Assembly: GCA_945865635.1 (NCBI GenBank) | Contig: CAMBEP010000008.1 | Coordinates: 62,001 to 126,000 of the forward strand | Direction of reading: 5' to 3' | Source of the DNA: Candidatus Kuenenia stuttgartensis | GTDB taxonomy: Bacteria; Planctomycetota; Planctomycetia; Isosphaerales; Isosphaeraceae | DNA: 64,000 nucleotides | Part shown: positions 1 through 7,068 of the stretch, one piece after another | Numbering within the stretch: position 1 is the stretch's first letter | How the letters are laid out: the number at the start of each line of letters is the position of its first letter | The notes under the pieces: model-generated | Told to the model about the DNA's origin: nothing | What the model saw: only the letters and a program-made list of their open reading frames with translations | Databases searched by the model: none | Position numbers and translations under genes: made by a program

Positions 1-1165
1 CAGTAAAAAAAAGTGGCGACAGAACCCAAAAAACCATCCTTTGATGCAGGTTCTTCCAGAAACCCAAAAGCATCAAACCCCACACAGGCCAGACAATCAG
101 CAAACAGGTCGCCTTGACAACGAGAGGCACTTTGGCCGAATCATTGGGCCAAGCCGACCAAAAACGTATTTGTTTTTGGATTGCCAACCGAGCAATCCGG
201 TTCGGATTATCCTGTATTGCTTGATAAGATAAAAACTTCCAGAGATCGTCCTGGGCAGTCTCCGACAAATCGCGATACTCCAGATCCGCCACAAATGACA
301 TGTCGCTGGATCCGGTCGCAGTGGGCTGGAGACCGTCGTAAAGACTGGCTCCACCCCAGGTTCCACCAAGGGAAGTCCTACCTATGACCGATTCATTACG
401 AGCCATCCAGGGCACAATAGGCAAAGCCCATCCCGCCTGAATCAGCAACAGGCTGGCAAGGACCAGCAAGCCGTGTTTTTGCGACGAGATCAGCCACAAA
501 AATGATAAGTCAAGAATGGCGATAAAGGGGAGCCAAGCCGGACGAATGAGTGTCAGAACTCCCTGTAAAACACCTAATAATATGTAATGAAAGTAGTTGT
601 GCTTAATCAAAGAGAGGTTTTGAATGCTTTTCAAGGCTTTGACCCAAACCAGAACGAAGAGCACCAATAATGGCGTAAAAATTGATTCTGTAAGAAGTAA
701 CGGTGTTGAGACGATCTGGAATGGGTCAAAGGCCAGAAATGTAGAGCTCCAGCGGGCGGATTGTTCTGAGAAACCGACGACTTTCGCAAGCTTATAAAGC
801 CATAAAATTCCGCAGACGCTTAAAATCGATTGCCCGATTCGGATTGGTAAAGCCCATTCTCCGAAAATTGCAATCCATCCAGCGAGCCAGGCCGGATATC
901 CGGGTGTTCTTAGTGCATAGTGTGGAACATCCCACTGATAAACAACATACGTAGTCCCATTGGCGATTGACTTGGCGTATTCCCAATAAATTGGAGTATC
1001 ACCAAAGAGGCAGACAGTCCCGCGTCGGGTTGCGACGATTTGAATCAGAACGGAGCAGGCAATTCGCAGAATGAATGCAATATTAATTATCCATACCAGC
1101 TTGGGCCCAGATTTGATGAGCGAATCGATTTGGCGGGCCATGTTCAGGCGAAATGGTTGTGTCAT
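1..1165 (-). CDS. GT-C fold membrane glycosyltransferase (ArnT/PMT-like), partial
   Basis: This reading frame stays open from an ATG at 1165-1163 to the left edge, so only the first 388 residues are seen and the C-terminus is missing. It is a multi-spanning membrane protein: hydrophobic stretches begin near residue 23 and recur throughout. Around residues 55-58 it has a GDTP motif in the first extracytoplasmic loop, in the place where GT-C (ArnT/PMT_2, family 39-like) enzymes keep the catalytic acidic residue. The later segment RTPGYPAWLAG is also typical. Such enzymes move a sugar from a polyprenyl-phosphate donor to lipid or protein at the outer face of the cytoplasmic membrane. The start overlaps the tilS stop (TAATG), implying translational coupling. 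The substrate cannot be told. The family call is by pattern recognition. Confidence 0.72.
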   Translation of the reverse strand, partial: MTQPFRLNMARQIDSLIKSGPKLVWIINIAFILRIACSVLIQIVATRRGTVCLFGDTPIYWEYAKSIANGTTYVVYQWDVPHYALRTPGYPAWLAGWIAIFGEWALPIRIGQSILSVCGILWLYKLAKVVGFSEQSARWSSTFLAFDPFQIVSTPLLLTESIFTPLLVLFVLVWVKALKSIQNLSLIKHNYFHYILLGVLQGVLTLIRPAWLPFIAILDLSFLWLISSQKHGLLVLASLLLIQAGWALPIVPWMARNESVIGRTSLGGTWGGASLYDGLQPTATGSSDMSFVADLEYRDLSETAQDDLWKFLSYQAIQDNPNRIARLAIQKQIRFWSAWPNDSAKVPLVVKATCLLIVWPVWGLMLLGFWKNLHQRMVFWVLSPLFFT

Positions 1166-2688
1166 TAAGCAGGCTCCGATTTCATAACGTTTGTCAGATG
1201 CCATGCGGAGCGACTTTCTGGAGTAATTTTGACGCGATCGGCAATGCGATGCCCTACGACCCAAATGACCCCAATTTGGTCATACATGACCCAGGTCTGT
1301 TTTTTGAGGTGATTCGAAACGCCCTGGATCCGTAAAAAATCGACAAGTTTCTGATGGTGCCCACTCAAGCCAAGAGGGTCGAATTTCTCTCCATCCGCTG
1401 GATGCTTGAGAAAGACCGGCGGTATGACCTTTTCCGGATCGATCACAGCTTCCATGGATGGCTCCATCGCGACGATTTCCCGGATTTCCGGAATCTTTAA
1501 TAACAGCGTTGCTTGCAGATTCCATTGGTCGACCACCACCCGGCCTGGCCAGTCAAACGAAATGATTTTTGGGTCGTCAACATCAAAATCGGGAATGATA
1601 GGCGTGGTAGGATCCGCGAGCTGAATCGATACATCCATGCCTGATCTGGTTGCTTGAATATGACCTGGCAATTGATAAACCGAGCCGTCTAGGGTCTGCT
1701 TCGAAAATAACCAGCGGTTAAGCCTGACCCAATGCTGGAACGACATTTCGCGCATCGGCCAGCACATTTCCAGCCAAATTTTACGAAGAATCTGACGCCT
1801 TGATCGAGCGGATCCTGCCTTGCGGAATCGGCGGATCTGAATCCGGCACGTGTTGGTTTCCCTGTCCAATACTGTGCAGGTCTGGAGTCGTTCAAGAATG
1901 ATCTGGCCGAGTTCATCCTGTTCTTCTCGCGCAAGATCGGCCAATCGACCCAAGGCTTGAGTGAATTGTGGATTAAGTCGATTTTGGATGAGCGGGATTA
2001 GCGATTGGCGCACCCAGGCACGGGTTTGGTGGTCTTCATCCATGTTGGTCGGATCATTACAGAAAGGGATTTTGGATGAGGTTAAATAACTCAGAATTTT
2101 GGACTTTGGGATTTTTAAAAACGGCCTGACCAAGTCGGCCTGTGTGCCCTCGAGATGTCGCCAGGGGCGAATGCCGGCCATACCAGTCGGGCCTGTGCCG
2201 CGTGCCATTCGCATGAGCAGGGTTTCCGCCTGATCATCCAGAGTGTGTGCTGTAAAAACTGCACTAGATTGGTGTTGAAGTGCAACACTGCGAAGCCATT
2301 TCAGGCGTGCGATGCGGGCGTCGACCTCAAAATGAGTTGTGCGCATTGGCTGCCAGTGGCCTATTTCGATGGGGAGGTCATGTTTGATTGCAAGTTGTCG
2401 GACAAATTCTTCGTCTGCGTCAGACCCATCACGTGCATGATGATTCATGTGTGCAAGCACTATGTGTTGGGCTGGGAAGCAATGCATCAGGACATGCAGT
2501 AAGGCCACACTGTCGGGACCACCAGAAATGGCTAAAACCCATTTTTTATCAGGACTTACGATTGGATTCCCAGACGACGTCAGCCATTTGCGAACAGCGT
2601 TTTTCGTCTGAAAATGGAGTTGCCGAGTCTTCACATCGTCGGTTTGGCGACGATTCTCAGAGCCGGATTCATGAGGGAGTTCAGGCAT
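1165..2688 (-). CDS. tilS: tRNA(Ile)-lysidine synthetase TilS
   Basis: TilS uses ATP and lysine to turn the wobble cytidine of tRNA-Ile(CAU) into lysidine, which makes the tRNA read AUA and accept Ile. The PP-loop ATP-pyrophosphatase motif SGGPDS is at residues 55-60, followed by the family's AHMNHHARDGSDADEEF segment and TAHTLDDQAETLLMRMARG. The C-terminal part (about 410-500) has the TilS_C-like PADGEKFDP...KLVDF..IQGV signature. At 507 residues it is somewhat longer than the usual 430-450, with about 30 extra N-terminal residues, so the real start could be downstream of 2688. It is divergent from the methyltransferase at 2782 and overlaps the downstream glycosyltransferase gene by one base. 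The enzyme is essential in most bacteria. Confidence 0.95.
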   Translation of the reverse strand: MPELPHESGSENRRQTDDVKTRQLHFQTKNAVRKWLTSSGNPIVSPDKKWVLAISGGPDSVALLHVLMHCFPAQHIVLAHMNHHARDGSDADEEFVRQLAIKHDLPIEIGHWQPMRTTHFEVDARIARLKWLRSVALQHQSSAVFTAHTLDDQAETLLMRMARGTGPTGMAGIRPWRHLEGTQADLVRPFLKIPKSKILSYLTSSKIPFCNDPTNMDEDHQTRAWVRQSLIPLIQNRLNPQFTQALGRLADLAREEQDELGQIILERLQTCTVLDRETNTCRIQIRRFRKAGSARSRRQILRKIWLEMCWPMREMSFQHWVRLNRWLFSKQTLDGSVYQLPGHIQATRSGMDVSIQLADPTTPIIPDFDVDDPKIISFDWPGRVVVDQWNLQATLLLKIPEIREIVAMEPSMEAVIDPEKVIPPVFLKHPADGEKFDPLGLSGHHQKLVDFLRIQGVSNHLKKQTWVMYDQIGVIWVVGHRIADRVKITPESRSAWHLTNVMKSEPA

Positions 2689-2781
2689 GGTCTGGTCAGA
2701 AGCCGCCAGTGCGTGTTAGATTTGAGTTAAGCCAACTCATCATAACGGATTGTCGAAGAGATTGCGGGCGGTTCCGCCAGA

Positions 2782-3765
2782 TTGTCTCTCTCTAGGATCT
2801 CAAGTCCATTGAACGAAGTATCTTACAGTATCGACACCACCACACTTCGTTGCCCATTGTGCCGATCAGGGGTATGGGGCAAGGGTTCCGACAAGCTGGT
2901 TTGCCAAGGCCCTGAAGCGCACGAATTCCCAGTGGTGCGAGGCATTGCACGATTCGCTGGCGAGTCCTACATCGAAAGCTTCGGCGTTCAGTGGAACCGC
3001 TACGAAGTGGTTCGCCCTGAGATGGACATTGCCACTTTCCATGCCAAAACAGGCTGGTTTCCTGAAGACCTTGCAGGTAAGAATGTTCTGGATGCCGGAG
3101 TCGGCGGCGGCCGATATGCCCGATTGATCGGTCAGGCTGGTGCAGAAGTCATTGGACTAGACCTATCCAGCGCTGTTGAAAAAGCCCGTAAGATTTGTTC
3201 AGATCTTTCACAAGTCACAATCCTGCAAGCAGATCTGCTGAATCCGCCAGTGGCTGAATCTGTTTTTGACTTTGCGTATTCGATTGGTGTGCTGCACCAT
3301 TGCCCCGACCCTCGCAAGGCGTTTGCGAATGTAGCCAAATCGGTGAAGCCAGGTGGGCAACTGGCCGTCTGGCTCTATCGCAAAAATTCTTTGCCGCAGG
3401 AACTTCTGAATAAGGCCCTGCGGGCCATCACCACGCGTCTGCCGGACAGCGCTTTGAAGGTCTGGGCCAAGCTTCTCACAGTGCCCGGCGGAATCCCTCT
3501 CCTGAAACAGGCCGGAAGCAAGGTGATTAATTTCAGTACCTTTGAGGATAAGCATTTACGGCTTTGTGACAACTATGATTGGTATGCCCCGGAATATCAA
3601 AGTCACCACACCCTGGCAGAGCTGCGGAGCTGGTTCCTGGAGGAAGGCTTTGAAGAGCCGCGCGAGCTCAGGCCTGAGAAGTCGGGGCGTTTGTATGAGT
3701 GGGTTTACGATCACGACCTGATTATTGGATCAGGAGTGAACATGGTAGGCCGAAAACGGTCTTAA
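2782..3765 (+). CDS. Class I SAM-dependent methyltransferase with N-terminal Cys motif
   Basis: A 327-residue protein with two parts. The N-terminus (about 20-60) has CPLC at residues 24-27 and a further Cys at 41, like the small zinc-ribbon/Trm112-type modules found before some methyltransferases. The main part is a Rossmann methyltransferase: motif I VLDAGVGGGR at 102-111, an acidic end of strand 2 (IGLDLS), and FAYSIGVLHHCPDP in the motif IV region. The long C-terminal tail (about 210-327) has no motif I recognise. The start given is a TTG; another in-frame TTG lies 27 bases downstream, and no strong ribosome binding site settles the choice. The substrate is unknown. It is convergent with the methyltransferase at 3784, 18 bases away. 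Confidence 0.85.
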   Translation: MSLSRISSPLNEVSYSIDTTTLRCPLCRSGVWGKGSDKLVCQGPEAHEFPVVRGIARFAGESYIESFGVQWNRYEVVRPEMDIATFHAKTGWFPEDLAGKNVLDAGVGGGRYARLIGQAGAEVIGLDLSSAVEKARKICSDLSQVTILQADLLNPPVAESVFDFAYSIGVLHHCPDPRKAFANVAKSVKPGGQLAVWLYRKNSLPQELLNKALRAITTRLPDSALKVWAKLLTVPGGIPLLKQAGSKVINFSTFEDKHLRLCDNYDWYAPEYQSHHTLAELRSWFLEEGFEEPRELRPEKSGRLYEWVYDHDLIIGSGVNMVGRKRS

Positions 3766-3783
3766 TCCTAGAAGCGGAGTTGA

Positions 3784-4614
3784 TCAGGCACTGGGGCGAC
3801 GAGCTTCAAAGGTCCAGTCCCAGGTTTTGGGATGATTTTTCAGAAGCTTGTAGCCAGCCAGCGAGTCATCCCACGGATATTCAAGCCTGACGATGCGAAT
3901 TTCGGTGAACCCGGATTTTACCAGGTGGTATTTTAACTCATCGGGCTGCCAGAACTTCTGATCAAGTTGCCCAAATCGGAATTTGCCGAAGGCGAAGTTA
4001 TACATGTGATGTTCCATGTGTGTAGAGACAAGCCTTTCGGATTCTTCCATGGAATAGCCTTGATCCAGATAGGCGTCCCAAAGCATCAGTGAGTGATGAT
4101 GAATGGCATCGACCGAGGGAACCACACCGAGAAAACGCCCGCCTGGCCTGAGGGCTGCAAAGATATTTTTCAATGTTTTATGAACGACGCGCAAGTCGGG
4201 CATGACCAGTGAGTTGACAGAGACGGCAACGTCCAGTTTATCCGCCAGATCGTCTAATTCGTGCATGGCCCGGTTAAGGAATTGCACCTTTGCGGATTTT
4301 TCCGCACCGATTCTTTCACGGCATTGGACCAGCATTTCGGCGGCGAAGTCGAGGGCAATCACTTCGCCAAACTGCTCAATCAGCACTGGCAGCAGGGGTC
4401 CAGTGCCACATCCCAGGTCGGCGACCGTCATTTTTGCGGAATCTTCGGCCCCGATCTCAGCAAGCATTGTCAGAAGTGGATTGACCACGGAGTCGCGAAA
4501 CGGGTCGAGAAACTCGTTGCCATATTTTGAGGCGGATTCTGACCATGCATTGGCCTGATTGTCCGAATGATGGGGAAGGACGAATTGATCTGCCCTGAGC
4601 TTCGATTTGGCCAT
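3784..4614 (-). CDS. Class I SAM-dependent methyltransferase
   Basis: A 276-residue Rossmann-fold methyltransferase. Motif I VADLGCGTG is at residues 64-72, followed by an acidic ribose-binding end (VIALDFA) and a LRPGGRFLGVVPS post-core segment. The C-terminal region contains KFWQPDELKYHLVKSGF, the usual small C-terminal subdomain of type-11/25-like methyltransferases. The substrate cannot be assigned. It is convergent with the gene at 2782-3765 and lies just downstream, on the same strand, of the lipoprotein gene (45-base gap), so it could be the last gene of the rraA-lipoprotein-methyltransferase transcript. Nothing in the sequence suggests transfer. Confidence 0.85.
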   Translation of the reverse strand: MAKSKLRADQFVLPHHSDNQANAWSESASKYGNEFLDPFRDSVVNPLLTMLAEIGAEDSAKMTVADLGCGTGPLLPVLIEQFGEVIALDFAAEMLVQCRERIGAEKSAKVQFLNRAMHELDDLADKLDVAVSVNSLVMPDLRVVHKTLKNIFAALRPGGRFLGVVPSVDAIHHHSLMLWDAYLDQGYSMEESERLVSTHMEHHMYNFAFGKFRFGQLDQKFWQPDELKYHLVKSGFTEIRIVRLEYPWDDSLAGYKLLKNHPKTWDWTFEARRPSA

Positions 4615-4659
4615 GAATAGTGTCTGTTCAGTGCGCTCTAAAGGTTGTACGAAGAATGA

Positions 4660-5214
4660 TTAACGAGGTGGGTCAGGTGGCGGGATGCTGGCCTTTGTCG
4701 GTTCGAATCGGGTGACATCGATCCCCATTCGCTCGTCGACACCCAAGATATCGCGGCGATAGAGAGTGGGGTACCCAAGTTCGGGATCCGACCGGATGGT
4801 TAAAACCACCGTGGTGTTTGGCGGTTGGCCAAATGGCTTGCTGAGCTTGCTTTGGGCGAGTTCCTCACGAATGGTGCGAAAGAGCCCGGGAATTGAGTAG
4901 AACTCAGGTTCTGCGGGCTTCAGGGCGATCGCTTTGCCGTCAGGTCGCAATAGTCGAACCGATTCGACTTTACCGTTTCGAACATAGACACGGTAAACCG
5001 ATTGATTCCGGGAGCTGATGGATTGCCACTCGAGGTTGTAATCCGCAGGCCCTGAGGCGGTCCAAGTGGCTTGGTTGCGATCCAGGCGTGCTGCGTCGAG
5101 CGGGTCGCCAGTCTCACCGCAGCCGCTGGAAGCGAGCAGGCAGGCTGCGATGCAGAGGCAGGAGACCAAGCGACTGTAGGATTGATGGATTCGGGCTGGA
5201 GCCGATGCGATCAC
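4660..5214 (-). CDS. Predicted lipoprotein, DUF6174-like
   Basis: A 184-residue protein with a type II signal peptide: positively charged start, hydrophobic core (CLCIAACLLASSGC) and a Cys near residue 32 that would be lipidated. The residues just before the Cys (SSG) are not an ideal lipobox. The mature part reads WTASGPADYNLEWQS and RVYVRNGKVESVR, resembling the DUF6174 family of small exported proteins, in which a Tyr-rich first strand is followed by a V.NG.V motif. The function of the family is not known. The start is GTG, overlapping the rraA-family stop as GTGA, so the two genes are very likely translated together. The C-terminus is Pro-rich (PPPDPPR). Confidence 0.7.
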   Translation of the reverse strand: MIASAPARIHQSYSRLVSCLCIAACLLASSGCGETGDPLDAARLDRNQATWTASGPADYNLEWQSISSRNQSVYRVYVRNGKVESVRLLRPDGKAIALKPAEPEFYSIPGLFRTIREELAQSKLSKPFGQPPNTTVVLTIRSDPELGYPTLYRRDILGVDERMGIDVTRFEPTKASIPPPDPPR

Positions 5215-5939
5215 TCGCTGGCCTGCACTTTCATCTCTTTTCGCACTTGGATATAGGCTTCCAGATCAAAGTCATCGCGGCGGCACATTTCCAGGGCAGG
5301 TTTTTCGATGGCTTCAATCCTGGCACAAGCGGCGGCGACTTTGTCGGCAATTTCGTGAGGAATGATGCAGACGCCGTGCTTATCGCCGTGAAGCAGGTCG
5401 CCGGGGCGGATCTCAACTCCACCAATCCGCACAGGCTTGCCGAAATCGACAAGTCGGACATAGGCATGACTGACGCAGGGATTCAGGCCAAAGAGGTGGA
5501 AACCAAGTGGAGCGACTTCGTCGAGATCGCGAGGGCAGCCGCTGGTGACATGTCCCACACAGCCAAGTTTTTTATGAATCAGGGCGGTGACTTCACCGAA
5601 TTGGGCACCGATGCCAGGTGTAATGTCCAAATCTTCACCCACAGCCACTTTAGGGCCTGGCATAGCAGCAACATAACGGAGATAATCGCCCAGCAGGTCG
5701 GCGCCCTTGGCCAGTTCGCCTTCGTTGGCTGGGAGGGCCCGGGTCTGGGCGGTTACGGCATAGCCGAGCATGACACCCTGATCAGGCAAAAGGCAGCGAA
5801 TGTAATGTGGCAGAAAGCCGAGGTGACGTGGGCAGAAATTGAACAGTTCGATGGCATTGGAAATAGTCGGACTGTTGTATTTGCTCAGTTCGGCCAATTG
5901 AGCGTCAGACAGTACGGTGTAGGGTGCTGGCATGTTCAT
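5211..5939 (-). CDS. RraA family protein (HMG/oxaloacetate aldolase-like)
   Basis: A 242-residue RraA/dimethylmenaquinone methyltransferase-like protein. This fold contains both metal-dependent 4-hydroxy-4-methyl-2-oxoglutarate aldolases/oxaloacetate decarboxylases and RNase E regulators. Visible family features are the N-terminal SPTISNAIE segment, a central GHVTSGCPRDLDEV where aldolases carry the Arg-Asp pair that binds substrate and metal, and the C-terminal RPGDLLHGDKHGVCIIP signature. The first possible start is ATG 5939; a second ATG sits six bases downstream. RNase E inhibition is less likely than aldolase or related activity, since only some homologues in Proteobacteria act on RNase E. 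The stop overlaps the start of the lipoprotein gene by four bases. Confidence 0.85.
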   Translation of the reverse strand: MNMPAPYTVLSDAQLAELSKYNSPTISNAIELFNFCPRHLGFLPHYIRCLLPDQGVMLGYAVTAQTRALPANEGELAKGADLLGDYLRYVAAMPGPKVAVGEDLDITPGIGAQFGEVTALIHKKLGCVGHVTSGCPRDLDEVAPLGFHLFGLNPCVSHAYVRLVDFGKPVRIGGVEIRPGDLLHGDKHGVCIIPHEIADKVAAACARIEAIEKPALEMCRRDDFDLEAYIQVRKEMKVQASE

Positions 5940-6592
5940 GTTGGTTTTAGTCTAGTAAGTCGGATTGCTTGATGGATAGGGAATTGGTTGAGCCAATGAT
6001 TGGAGGGATGTTTGATTTTTAGATCATCATCCTGCGAGTCCGTATCGCCATCAAAAAAGATCAAAAGACGGCTTCAACGGGTTCGAGGCGCAGTGACCAA
6101 GTATCCAATCTACAGATTGCAAGGGCGGCGTTCAAGTTAAAGCGTTCGCAGATTACGTTAAAAAGTTGCCTGTAGACCAAAAGGTTTTGGCATTGCCGGA
6201 ATTTTTCAAGTGATGAGGATTCGAATTGGGTGAGCCTGTTGAGGGAAATTTCGGAGAGTTTTGCAGACCGGGCTGGGGAGTGATGAAAGTGGCGTAAAAC
6301 GAATTCCAAATGCTTGCCCAATGGAGTCCATTGCGTGGTGTCACTGGGGTGATTTTCGTAAGATTCTTTAACAAAGTCTCAGACATTGACCACTAGCCTC
6401 TTGATTCTTAGGGTAGAATCCGTTTAAGTTGTTGTGGTATGTCGAGAGTCGTCCCAAACAAAATTCCCACTTCATCCAGCGGTAATCACGGGACTAGTCT
6501 CGTAATGGGTTGGAAATTGACCGGGATTGTTGCTGAAGGCCTCGGTTTGTAGAATTCAGCCCACCTCGGAATCAGGACAGGAGCCATTGCCG
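5940..6592. other. 653-bp intergenic region, no convincing gene
   Basis: The gap between the divergent rraA-family gene and the STAS gene. Two overlapping small minus-strand frames (6061-6321 and 6153-6386) fill part of it, but neither has a ribosome binding site, a domain or protein-like composition, so I do not call them. A TAGAAT hexamer at 6414-6419 could be a -10 element for the STAS gene, but no good -35 lies 16-18 bases upstream. Promoters for both flanking genes are presumably here. Confidence 0.4.
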
Positions 6593-6949
6593 ATGTCAGC
6601 GTCCCGCAGCCATCTTCGGACCGAAACCATCGACGGCGTAACAGTTGTGAGTTTCGTGGATTCCACGATCCGCGACGAAGAAGTCATTCAAGCCGTTGGC
6701 GAGGAGCTTTTCAGTCTGGTTGAGGAAGACGGCCACACTCAGTTGCTGCTGAATTTTGGTAACGTCCAATACCTGTCCTCTGCCGCACTTGGCAAGCTTA
6801 TCAATCTGCGAAACAAAATCAAAAAAGCGGGCGGAATGCTCAAGCTTTGTTCCATTGCTGATGAGCTGATGGAAGTTTTCCGTCTAACACGCCTTGATAA
6901 GGTCCTTGAGATTTACGACGAAGAGCAAGACGCCCTGTCATCGTTCTGA
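6593..6949 (+). CDS. STAS-domain anti-sigma factor antagonist
   Basis: A 118-residue single STAS domain of the SpoIIAA/RsbV type. Unphosphorylated, such proteins bind an anti-sigma kinase and free its partner; phosphorylation on a conserved Ser blocks this. The phospho-site segment is present as YLSSAALGKL, after the typical LLNFGNVQ strand, and the domain closes with an R.TRLDKVLEIYDEE helix. I chose ATG 6593 because CAGGAG precedes it at good spacing; an upstream in-frame GTG/ATG extension (from 6527) would add 22 residues with no STAS similarity. No cognate anti-sigma kinase or sigma gene is adjacent, so it is an orphan here. Its target could be encoded elsewhere. Confidence 0.9.
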   Translation: MSASRSHLRTETIDGVTVVSFVDSTIRDEEVIQAVGEELFSLVEEDGHTQLLLNFGNVQYLSSAALGKLINLRNKIKKAGGMLKLCSIADELMEVFRLTRLDKVLEIYDEEQDALSSF

Positions 6950-7068
6950 GTTGAAAATCTGAAGCAAGCCAACTGCTTATCATTGATTTGATCAGCGGAT
7001 AAATCCCCACATTATGCCAGGACGGGTGCTAACGCCCGACTGGCTTTGTGTGTTTTGAAGATACGCCC

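Noticed and set aside
5088..5972. 294-codon plus-strand frame
   Set aside because: It is antisense to the RraA-family and lipoprotein genes, whose domains are clear; the product has no motif and no ribosome binding site.
6061..6386. Two small minus-strand frames in a long gap
   Set aside because: They overlap each other in different frames, lack start signals and show no protein-like pattern.
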